A DNA stretch of 64,000 nt, from the NCBI GenBank assembly GCA_035249175.1, contig DATFGT010000038.1, positions 1-64,000 of the forward strand, written 5' to 3'. Position 1 is the first letter of the stretch. Every line of letters begins with the position of its first letter. Below the pieces are notes generated by a model, which did not search any database, was not told where the DNA came from, and saw nothing but the letters and a program-made list of their open reading frames with translations. Positions 1-8,853 of the stretch are shown piece by piece. The position numbers and the translations under genes were made by a program. Source of the stretch: 66-474 sp035249175 (GTDB lineage Bacteria; Pseudomonadota; Gammaproteobacteria; Xanthomonadales; Rhodanobacteraceae).

Positions 1-1423
1 CGAAGGTCAGCCGCTGCGGCCAGCGCACATGGCTGTGTTCGACTTCGCGTGCGTCGACGTAAAGCCGGTAATCCCTGGCTTGCCGGCTCAGATAGAGGTA
101 AAGGTGCGCCGGCAAATGTGCGGGCAGGCGTACCTGCGTGCGATACCACGCGATGCCCGCGTAACTGCCGTAGCCCTGTTGCGCCGGTGGCGCGTCGGTG
201 CGGATGGGTTTCCAGTCGACCGCGCCGGCATCGGGGGCGTACCAGTGCTCGCGGATGCCGGTGTCATGCGGATCGGTCGCGAACGTCCAATGGTCGGACA
301 GGTCCAGATCGAACGAAGGCTTCGGCGGCAATGGCTCTCGTAGCGCCTTCAGCACGGCCGGCGCGTGGCTGTCGTCCTGCGACAGGATGTTTTCCTCGGT
401 GTTCACGTAACCGGGGTGGTCGTTCAGGGAAACCTTGATGCCGCGGGAGTGCATCCATTCCAGGAACCGGTTCGGGTGCGGGATCAGCGGGCTCCAGTCG
501 TAGCCACCCTGCCAGCCGTAGTTGTGCCACGCGAAATCCAGCACCAGCGTGTCCAGGGGAATCCGGTTCTGCCGGAAGCGCGTGACCTCGTTCTCGAGGT
601 GTTGTTCCCCGTAGCGTTGAAACGCTGGCGTCCGGACTTCGGGATCGCCGGGGAAATATTCGAAATTGAGGTCCGTGATCATCGGCCCCAGCACGTAGCG
701 GGGGATCATCGGGATCGGCCCGCACAATTGGGCGTAATCATTCAGGACCTTTGCGTAATCGTCGCGATCGTAGGTGAACAGGTACCAGTCCTGCCCCTTG
801 TCGAACTTGCGCGGTTCGATCCACTGCGCCTTCGCATTCCATAGCGGTGTCGTGCTGTCGTCAACGAACGCGAAACCATTGCGGCTCAGCAGGCCCGGCT
901 CGGCTTTCGGCAGCAACACGTCGATGCCGGGGATGATGTCGTTGACGGGGCTGGCCATATCCTTTCCGTCCGCGGGCAGGTTCTTCGCGCTGACGTTGTC
1001 CAGCGAATACGTGAGTCCGCCGAGGTTGCCGTCGTCGACCTGGCCGGGATGCCAGGCGTGCGCACTGCCGTCGGCTTTCCATTGCACCCGCAGATTGGCC
1101 GCGGAAAACGCGCCGGATTGCAATCGGTAACGCAGTGTCATCGCACTGGTGCTCACGACCAGCCAGCCGTTCTCCGTCTTGTGGCTGACATCGACGTGCG
1201 GCCAGTCGCGCTTCACGACCACGGCGGTCGCGGCATCCGTGAAATGAGCGGACGGCGAATACTCCATCCTGACCAGCGAAGGCGTGAGGAATTCGAAACG
1301 CGCATGGCCCGCGACCACCGTCGTGGTGCCCTGCGGTGCGGCGAGCGCAAAGAGCGGCAAGCCGATCCCTGCGATCAGCAGCCACCGGCATGCAACACCA
1401 ACAATATGATGACGAACGGCCAT
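1..1423 (-). CDS. Secreted GH31 family glycosidase (alpha-glucosidase/xylosidase type), C-terminus outside window
   Basis: The frame is open from an ATG at 1423, with GGAGG about 5 bases upstream, to the window edge (474 codons visible). It starts with a signal peptide (about residues 1-28) and then a GH31 N-terminal beta-sandwich (FEFLTPSLVRMEYSP). The first part of the catalytic barrel follows: IPLDTLVLDFAWH, then the pattern GYDWSPLIPHPNRFLEWMHS and GIKVSLNDHPG. After about residue 360 the barrel is interrupted by a segment resembling a jelly-roll sugar-binding domain (GYGSYAGIAWYRTQV). The catalytic acid/base half lies beyond the window. Family knowledge: GH31 enzymes are retaining alpha-glycosidases or transglycosylases. 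The substrate cannot be told from the sequence. No partner gene is close on the same strand except the oxygenase upstream. Confidence 0.85.
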   Translation of the reverse strand, partial: MAVRHHIVGVACRWLLIAGIGLPLFALAAPQGTTTVVAGHARFEFLTPSLVRMEYSPSAHFTDAATAVVVKRDWPHVDVSHKTENGWLVVSTSAMTLRYRLQSGAFSAANLRVQWKADGSAHAWHPGQVDDGNLGGLTYSLDNVSAKNLPADGKDMASPVNDIIPGIDVLLPKAEPGLLSRNGFAFVDDSTTPLWNAKAQWIEPRKFDKGQDWYLFTYDRDDYAKVLNDYAQLCGPIPMIPRYVLGPMITDLNFEYFPGDPEVRTPAFQRYGEQHLENEVTRFRQNRIPLDTLVLDFAWHNYGWQGGYDWSPLIPHPNRFLEWMHSRGIKVSLNDHPGYVNTEENILSQDDSHAPAVLKALREPLPPKPSFDLDLSDHWTFATDPHDTGIREHWYAPDAGAVDWKPIRTDAPPAQQGYGSYAGIAWYRTQVRLPAHLPAHLYLYLSRQARDYRLYVDAREVEHSHVRWPQRLTF

Positions 1424-1511
1424 GCGATACCTCCGATATCTCGGAAAACGCCGTACGCAGCCTCCGCTTCGAGCCATTGATGCGGGCGTGTTGCGTCCGG
1501 TTTCCTGCTGT

Positions 1512-2117
1512 TTACGATTTCGGCAGGGCGTTGAAGGCGATCACGACGCGTGGTTCATCGCTTTCGTGCGGTTCCACGTAGTGCTCCATCCAGCACGGAA
1601 ACAGCACCAGCAGCCCGGTTTCCGGGGTGAGCTGGATGTCGCTGTAACCGTTCGGCACGGCGCCCTTCACGTAGCCGTGGATCACGCCGGGGCGCGGATC
1701 GCGAAACACGAATTTGCCGGAACCCGGTGGCACCTTCAGGTAAAACGAGCCGGACAGCAGGCAACCTTCGTGCACGTGCAGGAAGTTGAAGCCGCCGCGA
1801 TCGTGCAGGTTCACCCAGGATTGCAGGTCGAACGGAATTCCCGCGACGCCCATTTCGCGCAGCGCACCGGCGCAGCCCGCGCGCACCGCTTCGCGAAGCG
1901 GCGCGAACACCGGCCGATCCAGAACCGCCATATCGCCGCTGTTCCAGCCGCCGCGATTGGTGCGTCCGGCGGGCTGCGGGCTGGCGGCGCGGATGCGCAT
2001 TACCTCCGCGACCCACCCGTCGAGATTTCCGCGCAGCGCGCCCAGGCGCGCCTGCCAAATCCGCGTCGCAAACAAGTCATAGGGCTGCAAGGCGGGCGCC
2101 GCGCCGAACGGCTGCAT
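1512..2117 (-). CDS. Putative 2OG-Fe(II) oxygenase, TIGR02466 type
   Basis: 201 residues from ATG 2117, which is preceded by AAAGGG at good spacing; a GTG 30 bases upstream is possible but lacks a ribosome site. The C-terminal half carries the iron and 2-oxoglutarate ligands of this family: LHVHEGCLLSGSFYL (His-x-His variant), then a dPRPG loop, LLVLFPCWMEHYVEP (distal His) and RVVIAFN (Arg for 2-oxoglutarate, then FN). Members are cytoplasmic oxygenases of unknown substrate, often found with glycan or peptide genes. The gene is divergent from the SGNH hydrolase with about 80 bases between, and lies upstream of GH31 on the same strand with an 88-base gap. Substrate unknown. Confidence 0.8.
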   Translation of the reverse strand: MQPFGAAPALQPYDLFATRIWQARLGALRGNLDGWVAEVMRIRAASPQPAGRTNRGGWNSGDMAVLDRPVFAPLREAVRAGCAGALREMGVAGIPFDLQSWVNLHDRGGFNFLHVHEGCLLSGSFYLKVPPGSGKFVFRDPRPGVIHGYVKGAVPNGYSDIQLTPETGLLVLFPCWMEHYVEPHESDEPRVVIAFNALPKS

Positions 2118-2200
2118 CGCTACCCTTTCATCGTCGGCGCTTGTCACGGGGCCTCCCGAAGTCCAGCATGGCTGGCGGTTTGCATTGCCGGAGAACGAAG

Positions 2201-2896
2201 ATGCGGAAGCTCGACCGCGGATGCGGCTGGCTGATCGGTTGCCTGTTGCTGGTGATCGCGCATGCCGCGCTCGCGCTCCCGCCGCCGCCGCAGTCGTGGC
2301 AGCACGACATCGACCGGCTGGTCGCCGATGATAGTGCGCATCCGCCGCCGCGGCATGGCGTCCTGTTCGTGGGCAGCTCGTCGATCCGGATGTGGGCCAC
2401 GCTGGCCGCGGATTTCCCCGGCGTGCCGGTGATCGATCGCGGTTTCGGCGGTTCCGCGATCGCCGACGCCACGTATTTCGCGGATCGCATCGTCGTTCCC
2501 TATCACCCGCGCCTGATGGTGATGTACGCCGGCGACAACGACATCGCCGAAGGAGACACGTCGCAACAGGTGCTGGATGAATTCAAGGCTTTCGCCACGC
2601 GCGTGCGCCGCGAATTGCCGGATGTCGCCATCGCGTACATCTCGATCAAACCGAGCATCGCGCGTTTCGCGATGTGGCCGCGGATGCGTGAAGCCAACCG
2701 CCTGATTGCCGACTGGATGCAAACACGAAGCCGCATGAGTTTCGTCGATGTGTCGGCAGGCATGCTGGGCGAAAACGGCAAGCCGCGCGCGGCGTTGTTT
2801 CGTGCGGACGGGCTGCACATGACCGCTGCCGGTTATGCGGTGTGGGTGCGGGCGCTGAAACCGGTGCTGGCGCGTTACGGTTTCGCGGGGCGCTGA
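2201..2896 (+). CDS. Secreted SGNH/GDSL-family hydrolase
   Basis: 231 residues. The start at 2201 is chosen because GGAGAACGA sits just upstream and it puts a signal peptide (GWLIGCLLLVIAHAALA) at the N-terminus. The SGNH blocks are all visible: block I with the nucleophile serine as FVGSSSIR, block II glycine in DRGFGGSA, block III as YAGDNDI (Asn of the oxyanion hole), and block V as ADGLHMTAAGY (Asp-x-x-His). It is therefore probably an active periplasmic or secreted esterase; known relatives act on acetylated glycans or lipids. The divergent neighbour is an oxygenase; the downstream radical SAM gene is separated by 66 bases. Confidence 0.85.
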   Translation: MRKLDRGCGWLIGCLLLVIAHAALALPPPPQSWQHDIDRLVADDSAHPPPRHGVLFVGSSSIRMWATLAADFPGVPVIDRGFGGSAIADATYFADRIVVPYHPRLMVMYAGDNDIAEGDTSQQVLDEFKAFATRVRRELPDVAIAYISIKPSIARFAMWPRMREANRLIADWMQTRSRMSFVDVSAGMLGENGKPRAALFRADGLHMTAAGYAVWVRALKPVLARYGFAGR

Positions 2897-2962
2897 CCAT
2901 CATCGCGGCGGCGGCGTCGCAACTGCCGAGACAAGGCCACCTATGCTGGGGTGATGCAAATC

Positions 2963-4039
2963 ATGCCCCCCGCACGCATCAAGGGTCGTGGCGCCGCCTC
3001 GAACCCGGAGGGACGCTTCGAGACCGTGCGCCATCAAGCCGAGGACGATGGCTGGCAAAGCGCGCTGCTGGACGAAGCCGCGCCGCGTCCGCGCACCGAG
3101 GTGAGCGAAGAGTGCGCACGCAGCGTGATCACCCGCAACGACTCGCCCGACATCGCCTTCGAGCAGGCGATGAACCCCTATCGGGGCTGCGAGCACGGGT
3201 GCATCTATTGCTTCGCACGGCCGTCGCACGGCTACCTCAATCTGTCGCCGGGACTGGATTTCGAGACCAGGCTGCGCGCAAAGACCAATCTTGCCGAGGT
3301 GCTGCGCGCGGAACTCGGCAAACCCGGCTATGTGCCGAAGCCGATCAACATCGGCAGCAACACCGATCCGTACCAGCCGGTCGAGAAAAAATGGCGGCTG
3401 ACGCGCGCAGCGCTGGAAGTGCTGGCCGAATGCCGCCATCCCTGCACCATTGTCACCAAGAACGCGCTGGTGGAACGCGATCTCGATCTGCTCAGGCCGA
3501 TGGCGCGGGGAAAACTGGTGCAGGTGTTCGTCTCGGTGAATTCGCTGGACAATCGGCTGGCATCCAAGCTCGAACCGCGCGCATCCGCACCGCACCGGCG
3601 TTTGCAAGCAGTGCAGGCACTGACGCAAGCGGGCGTGCCGACCGGCGTATTGGTGGCGCCGATCATTCCGGCCTTGAACGATCGCGACCTGGAAGCGGTG
3701 CTGGAGCGCGCCGCCGAGGCCGGAGCCAACATGGCCGGCTACACCGTGCTGCGCCTGCCGTGGGAATTGAAAATCCTGTTCCGCGAATGGTTGGCGATCC
3801 ACGTGCCGCAACGCGCCGAACACGTGATGAGCCTGGTGCGCCAAATGAATGGTGGCCGGGATTACGATTCGGATTTCCGCACCCGCATGCGCGGCCAAGG
3901 CCCATTCGCCGACCTCTTGCGGCGACGCTTCGAAGTGGCCTGCCGCAAGCACGGTTTTGCCCGCGCGCGCGCATTGCAACTGGATTGCACGCGCTTCACG
4001 CCGCCACGCAAGATTTCACCGCAGGGCGAACTGTTCTGA
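2963..4039 (+). CDS. PA0069-family radical SAM protein
   Basis: 358 residues starting at ATG 2963, chosen because GGGGTGAT, complementary to the 16S tail, lies 8 bases upstream; GTG 2951 and ATG 2954 are alternatives. The N-terminus IKGRGAASNPEGRFE is characteristic of the PA0069/Rv2578c group. The [4Fe-4S] motif is CEHGCIYCF (about residues 76-84), followed by the SAM-binding region GSNTDPYQPVE and a TIM-barrel with IVTKN and APIIPALND. The family is related to spore photoproduct lyase-like radical SAM proteins, but its substrate has not been established as far as I know. It stands alone, convergent with the S9 peptidase (18-base gap). Confidence 0.88.
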   Translation: MPPARIKGRGAASNPEGRFETVRHQAEDDGWQSALLDEAAPRPRTEVSEECARSVITRNDSPDIAFEQAMNPYRGCEHGCIYCFARPSHGYLNLSPGLDFETRLRAKTNLAEVLRAELGKPGYVPKPINIGSNTDPYQPVEKKWRLTRAALEVLAECRHPCTIVTKNALVERDLDLLRPMARGKLVQVFVSVNSLDNRLASKLEPRASAPHRRLQAVQALTQAGVPTGVLVAPIIPALNDRDLEAVLERAAEAGANMAGYTVLRLPWELKILFREWLAIHVPQRAEHVMSLVRQMNGGRDYDSDFRTRMRGQGPFADLLRRRFEVACRKHGFARARALQLDCTRFTPPRKISPQGELF

Positions 4040-4057
4040 TGCAGGTTGCTGCGCTCG

Positions 4058-6115
4058 TCAGTTCGCGGGCGCAGCCGACAAGTATTTCCCGAACCAGTCC
4101 AGCGACCGACGCATGATGTCTTCCAGGTCAGAGTCACTGGCGATGTGGTGACCCTGGTTGGCGTACACGACCAGCGTCGTCGGTACGCCCAGCGTCTTCA
4201 GCGCGTGCCAGTATTCGAACGATTGCGGCGCCGGACATTCCTCGTCGCGCTCACCCACCACGATCAGTGCCGGTGTCTTCGTGCGCTTGATGAAATTGAT
4301 CGCCGAGCTTTTCGCGTACGCGGCGGGATCGTCGTACAGCGACGCGCCGAAGAAGGGGATCATCCACTGGTCGATCTGGTTCTGGCCGTAGTAGCTCTGC
4401 CAGTCGGACAACCCCGCGCCCGCCACCACCGCCTTGAAGCGATTGGTGCGGGTGGGCGCGAACATGCTCATGAAGCCGCCGTAGCTCCAGCCGGTCATGC
4501 CCAGGCGGTTATTGTCGATGGGCGCGATTTTCTCGACCTTGTCCACGCCCGCGAGGATGTCATCGAGATCCCCGTAGCCCATCTGGTTGCGGATGGCCTG
4601 CGCGAATTTTTCGCCTTCGCCGAAACTGCCGCGCGGGTTGGGCATCAGCACGAAATAACCGAATTCGGAGTACGCGCTCGCGTTGTTGCCCCACCTCGGC
4701 AGGTGGGCCGATGAAGGACCGCCGTGCACGTAAACGATCATCGGATACGTCTTGTGCGGATCATAATCGGCGGGATACATCAGCCAGCCCTGCACGTGCA
4801 TGCCGCCGTGGTTCCATTCCACCGATTGCGCCTTGCCCCAGTCGTGCGCAAGCCCGACATTGATCGATGTAACCGCCGGCGGTGGTGCAGTGGTGAGTTG
4901 GCCCGAGTGAACCTCGGGCGGATGGTCGAACGACTCCGCCGCGTAGGCGATCCGCCGCGGCGACTTGCCGGACAACGACACCGAAAGCGCGGCACGACCA
5001 TCGCCGATCACGCCAGGCGCCGTGAACCACATGCGAGCCTGTCGCGCGTGGTTGCCCGAGAGCGTGTATTCGGTAACTTCCACCTTGCCTTGGGCAATCT
5101 GGTTCACGAGCAGTGAACGACCGTCCAGGAACGTGAACCACGAAGGTGTCACCTTTGCGCCTTCGGTCAGGTTCACAGGCGCGCCGCCCGGCGCCGGCAC
5201 GCTGTAGATGTCGCCACCGGTCGCACCGCGATCGCTCATCAGGCCGCCGATGAAAAGAATGCGCGCGTCATCCGGCGACCAGCGCGGCAGCGCGATCTGC
5301 AGGCCGTGCAGCGAACCTTTCACCGAACCGGGGTCGACGATTTCCTTCGGCGCGGCACCAGCCTTGGCGTCCTGCACGTACAGCTTCGCCGTCCACCAAT
5401 TGTTGTCGCCCGGCGGTGGCGCAGCCGTATAGGCGATCCGGTTGCCGGTGGATGATGCGCGGAATTCGTACACATACAAGCCCTTCGGCGTCAGCAATTC
5501 GGGCGTGCCGCCCGTCACCGCGACGCTGGCGACGTATTGCACCTGCATGTCGCCGGCTCCGCCGATCACGCCGACGCGCGGATTGCCGGAAGCCGTCGCC
5601 TCGGGCAGGCGCGTCGCCCCCGGCACGAACAGGAACGCGATCCGTTTGCCATCGCGGCTCCACTGCATGCCCTCGGCGAAGCCCTCGAGGTCCGCGAGCT
5701 TGCGCGGCGGCTTGCCGGCATTCACGTCGATCAGCCAGATCGCCCCACGCATCGGCTTGGTGTTGGAAGGATCGATCTTGCAGCGCGTCAGCACCGCCAG
5801 TTCGTTCCAGCGCGGCGCCCAGCGGAGGCCTTCTTCGCGGCAGTCGCCGGGAATCGTCACCGCGTGCGCGTTCTGTCCGTTCCACGAGCCCAGCATCAGT
5901 TCGGTCGCATCATCGTGCGACACCACCCATGCGAGGTGCTGGCCATCGTAGGACAAGGCGACGGCCGGTACCCGCTTCACCTTCGCGTGCTGGGCGAGGA
6001 TGTGCTCGATCCGGGCATTTTCCGATTGCGTCGGCTGTGGAGCGTCCGCATGCGCAAGCGGCACGAACATCAGACTTGCAGCCAGCAGTGCGAGGGCGCG
6101 CGTGTATGCGGACAT
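4058..6115 (-). CDS. S9 family peptidase (dipeptidyl/acylaminoacyl peptidase type), exported
   Basis: 685 residues from ATG 6115, with GGAG about 8 bases upstream and a signal peptide (RALALLAASLMFVPLAHA). An N-terminal beta-propeller-like region (about 50-420; repeats such as VALSYDGQHLAWVV and LRWAPRWN) is followed by an alpha/beta-hydrolase domain. The catalytic serine is in MTGWSYGGFMS, the acid in IVVGERDEECPA and the histidine in NQGHHIA. The oxyanion region reads MIVYVHGGPSS. Such enzymes release dipeptides or N-blocked residues from oligopeptides in the periplasm. It is the last gene of a same-strand series after the LytTR regulator (132-base gap), so co-expression is possible but not shown. 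Confidence 0.9.
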   Translation of the reverse strand: MSAYTRALALLAASLMFVPLAHADAPQPTQSENARIEHILAQHAKVKRVPAVALSYDGQHLAWVVSHDDATELMLGSWNGQNAHAVTIPGDCREEGLRWAPRWNELAVLTRCKIDPSNTKPMRGAIWLIDVNAGKPPRKLADLEGFAEGMQWSRDGKRIAFLFVPGATRLPEATASGNPRVGVIGGAGDMQVQYVASVAVTGGTPELLTPKGLYVYEFRASSTGNRIAYTAAPPPGDNNWWTAKLYVQDAKAGAAPKEIVDPGSVKGSLHGLQIALPRWSPDDARILFIGGLMSDRGATGGDIYSVPAPGGAPVNLTEGAKVTPSWFTFLDGRSLLVNQIAQGKVEVTEYTLSGNHARQARMWFTAPGVIGDGRAALSVSLSGKSPRRIAYAAESFDHPPEVHSGQLTTAPPPAVTSINVGLAHDWGKAQSVEWNHGGMHVQGWLMYPADYDPHKTYPMIVYVHGGPSSAHLPRWGNNASAYSEFGYFVLMPNPRGSFGEGEKFAQAIRNQMGYGDLDDILAGVDKVEKIAPIDNNRLGMTGWSYGGFMSMFAPTRTNRFKAVVAGAGLSDWQSYYGQNQIDQWMIPFFGASLYDDPAAYAKSSAINFIKRTKTPALIVVGERDEECPAPQSFEYWHALKTLGVPTTLVVYANQGHHIASDSDLEDIMRRSLDWFGKYLSAAPAN

Positions 6116-6247
6116 GGCGAGACTCCGGCGGGGCGAACCCGCAAAACCTACACCCATACCCGTCACGGCGGAAGTGGCAAAAGCCTCCGACGATCGAAGG
6201 ACATACCAAGGTCCGCCGGCAGCGCCAGCGAACCCCTCGCGTGGACA

Positions 6248-6952
6248 TCAGCCGCCGCGCAGAAGCTTGCGCACGGCCACGAGGTTGCGGCGGCTCACTT
6301 CGGGCGCGGCGTCGCTTCCGGCGATCAGCGCACGCACCGTTCCGTCGGCCTCTCGCCGCAGGCCCAGCAAGCGTTCGACCGGTATCAGGCAGCCGCGATG
6401 GACGCGCACGAAGCGCTCGGGCATGGTTTCCTCGATTGCCTTGAGCGATTGTTCGATCAATACCTCGCCGACATCGCGATGCACCGTGACGTACTTGTCG
6501 TCGGCGGTCAGGTACAGCACTTCCGCCAGCGGAACCCTGATCGGCGCACCGTGCACTTGCGCCAGCAACGTAGGAGTCGCTGCCGACGCACGGCGCCGCA
6601 ATGCTTCGGCGCGCGCCAAGGCTTCGCGCAGGCGCTCGATGCGCACCGGTTTCAGCAAATAGTCGGCCGCGCGCAATTCATAGGCCTCCAGTGCGTGCTG
6701 CTCGTAAGCCGTGCAGAACACCAGTTGCGGCGGATCGCGCAACGCTGCCAGCCGCCGCGCCACGCCCACGCCGTCGAGCCCCGGCATTGCGATGTCCAGC
6801 AGCAGCAGTTCGGGTCGGAACTGCGCACAAGCCGCGAGCGCGGCATCGCCGTCGCCGACGCTGGCGACGACCTCGACCCCTTCGCAATCGCGCAGGAGCG
6901 CGGCCAAGCGCATGCGTGCAAGAGGCTCGTCATCCACGATGACTATTCGCAT
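6248..6952 (-). CDS. LytTR-family response regulator (AlgR-like)
   Basis: 234 residues from ATG 6952, with GGTGATC just upstream; the longer ORF start 45 bases earlier lacks such a site. Receiver domain residues 1-120: acidic pocket IVDDEP, phospho-acceptor aspartate in LLLLDIAMPGLDG, Thr/Tyr switch region CTAYEQHA, conserved Lys in YLLKPV. A LytTR DNA-binding domain follows (about 137-232; LYLTADDKYVTVH and FVRVHRGCLI). It is the cognate regulator of the sensor kinase immediately upstream (89-base gap). Members bind direct repeats near promoters and often control surface polysaccharide, pili or peptide uptake. The target here is unknown, but the flanking peptidase genes are candidates. Confidence 0.9.
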   Translation of the reverse strand: MRIVIVDDEPLARMRLAALLRDCEGVEVVASVGDGDAALAACAQFRPELLLLDIAMPGLDGVGVARRLAALRDPPQLVFCTAYEQHALEAYELRAADYLLKPVRIERLREALARAEALRRRASAATPTLLAQVHGAPIRVPLAEVLYLTADDKYVTVHRDVGEVLIEQSLKAIEETMPERFVRVHRGCLIPVERLLGLRREADGTVRALIAGSDAAPEVSRRNLVAVRKLLRGG

Positions 6953-7041
6953 GATCGGATCACCGGCTGTAAACGATCTTCGCGGGCATCTTTCCACTTC
7001 CCATCGCCGTCCGCTTCACGTGCGGCGATAGCTCCCTTGAC

Positions 7042-8097
7042 TCAAGGGGGCGGCGCGTCCGGCAACCTCACGCGCACGCGAAACTCGCCGCCTTCATTTC
7101 GTATTTCCAGACGCCCCCGTTCCCCGAAGTGATAGGCGATTCGGCGGCGCACGTTGTCCAGTCCGTGGCCGCTGCGCGGCGCCGATGCGGTGTCGGGCAG
7201 CGGGTTCGAGATTTCGATTTCGATGCCGCCGCCGACACGATGGCCCGCGATCCGCAGTGTGCCGCCCTCGCGGCGCGGCTGGATGCCATGGTAAACGGCG
7301 TTTTCGACCAGCGGCTGCAGCAACAATGCCGGCATTTCCAGATCGGCAGGCAAATCGGCAAGCTCGCGTTGCACCTTCAGCCGCTTGCCGAGCCGCAGTT
7401 GCTCGATTGCGAGATAGCGATCGATCAACGCGAGTTCCGCGCCCAGCGTGCTCGGCTTGTCGCCTGCGCCCAGCGATGCGCGGAACAGTTCACTCAGGTC
7501 TTCCACCGTGCGCTCCGCAGCGTCGGGATCGACGCGTACAAGCGCCGCGACCGTGTTCATGCTGTTGTAGAGAAAGTGTGGACGGATGCGCGCCTGCAGC
7601 GCGTCGAATTGCGCACGCGCCACCGCGGCGAGACGGGCACGCCACTCCGCCAGCACGTAGAAGTAACGCAGCAACGCCGCGCCCAGCAGCGCCGCCAGCA
7701 CCATGTTGCCGATCACGAAGTGCGGCCAGGACGCGGGCGTCAGATCCGTTCCGAGCGCGCGATCCAGCCATGCGACTCCTGCACTCGTCGCCGTCACCAG
7801 CGCCACCAGTGCAACCCACGCAAGCGTCCACGCAATCGCACGCGGCCAGCGGACCAGCAGCGGCGTCAGGCGGCACAATAACAACGAAGCCAGCAACGCC
7901 AGCCAGACCACGAACAAAGTCGCGGTCGAAAACCCACGCCAATCCGTGCGTGCGTCCGGCGCCAGCGCGTCGATCACCACCACCAGTTCCGCCACCACGA
8001 CCAGCGTGAACACCGAAGCCAGCGAACAGAAATCCGGAAGTGCGATTTTGTTGCGATCGTCCGTGATCGCTGCATCGTTGGATCGATTGACAAGCAT
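7042..8097 (-). CDS. LytS/AlgZ-type sensor histidine kinase
   Basis: 351 residues from ATG 8097, preceded by GGGAAAGG; the ORF extends 84 bases further upstream without a better start. Four hydrophobic segments occupy about residues 20-150 (including LASVFTLVVVAELVVVIDAL and MVLAALLGAALLRYFYVL). The His_kinase domain has the phosphorylated histidine in IRPHFLYNSMNTVAAL, and the short HATPase_c domain has the N-box LLQPLVENAVYHGI and G-box GHGLDNVRRRI. This is the standard architecture of kinases that pair with LytTR regulators. Its partner lies directly downstream. The inducing signal is not evident. Confidence 0.9.
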   Translation of the reverse strand: MLVNRSNDAAITDDRNKIALPDFCSLASVFTLVVVAELVVVIDALAPDARTDWRGFSTATLFVVWLALLASLLLCRLTPLLVRWPRAIAWTLAWVALVALVTATSAGVAWLDRALGTDLTPASWPHFVIGNMVLAALLGAALLRYFYVLAEWRARLAAVARAQFDALQARIRPHFLYNSMNTVAALVRVDPDAAERTVEDLSELFRASLGAGDKPSTLGAELALIDRYLAIEQLRLGKRLKVQRELADLPADLEMPALLLQPLVENAVYHGIQPRREGGTLRIAGHRVGGGIEIEISNPLPDTASAPRSGHGLDNVRRRIAYHFGERGRLEIRNEGGEFRVRVRLPDAPPP

Positions 8098-8184
8098 GGC
8101 CTTTCCCAACCGCAAGAGACCAAAAAGGCCTTCCCTGGATCGGGTTCCCATCACAACCGCTCGGCGCGGAGTACGCGGCATTCC

Positions 8185-8853
8185 TCAGGCGTCCTTGAGA
8201 ATGGCAGTCATGAACGCGGCGAGATCCTCGATTTCGAGCGGGCACACCTGGTGCGCCATCGGATAACTGTGCCAGTCCACGGCAAAACCCCACGCACGCA
8301 ACTGGTCGCGGGAGCGTTCGCCCAGCACCTGCGGCACCACCGGATCGAACGCACCGTGGGCCATGAAAATCGGCGTCGCCGCGTTCGCCGCATGGCGTTC
8401 GCCGGTGGTGCGATCAGCGATCGGCAGATACGTGGACAGCGCGACGATGCCGGCAAGTTTTTGCGCGTGACGAAGCCCCGCCGCCAGCGCGACCGCGCCG
8501 CCCTGCGAGAAGCCGATCAGCACGATGTTCGACGGCGGCACCCCGCGCTGGACTTCGCCCGCGATCAATGCATCGACCGCGCCGATCGACGTGCGGATGC
8601 CGGGTTCGTCCTGCCTTTGCGCCAGGTCGAAACCCGCGATGTCGTACCACGCCCGCATTGGCAGGCCATTGTTGAGGGTGATCGGACGCACCGGCGCATG
8701 TGGGAACAGGAAGCGCAACGGCGGCCATTCCGGACGCACCAGTTGCGGCACGATCGGCTCGAAGTCGTGGCCGTCCGCGCCGAGCCCGTGCAGCCAGATC
8801 ACCGCGTTGCGCGGATTCGGCGCGGTCTCGATCTCCACGCCCTCCAGCGTCAC
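8185..8853 (-). CDS. Phospholipase/carboxylesterase family hydrolase (EstB-like)
   Basis: 222 residues. The start is the GTG at 8853, whose GTGA overlaps the TGA stop of the upstream prolyl oligopeptidase gene, so translation is probably coupled. It is a minimal alpha/beta-hydrolase: oxyanion strand AVIWLHGLGADGHDFE, nucleophile elbow VLIGFSQGGAVAL, acid in MAHGAFDPVVP, histidine in YPMAHQVC. Length and motifs match the dienelactone-hydrolase-like carboxylesterases (EstB, human LYPLA homologues), cytoplasmic enzymes acting on short-chain esters or acyl-proteins. The longer in-frame ORF upstream only overlaps the peptidase and is not coding. Confidence 0.87.
   Translation of the reverse strand: MTLEGVEIETAPNPRNAVIWLHGLGADGHDFEPIVPQLVRPEWPPLRFLFPHAPVRPITLNNGLPMRAWYDIAGFDLAQRQDEPGIRTSIGAVDALIAGEVQRGVPPSNIVLIGFSQGGAVALAAGLRHAQKLAGIVALSTYLPIADRTTGERHAANAATPIFMAHGAFDPVVPQVLGERSRDQLRAWGFAVDWHSYPMAHQVCPLEIEDLAAFMTAILKDA

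Noticed and set aside
7034..7048. Perfect 7-bp palindrome CCCTTGA-C-TCAAGGG at the end of the sensor kinase gene
   Set aside because: A one-base centre cannot form an RNA hairpin, and the position overlaps the kinase stop codon. It may be an operator by chance, but nothing supports it.
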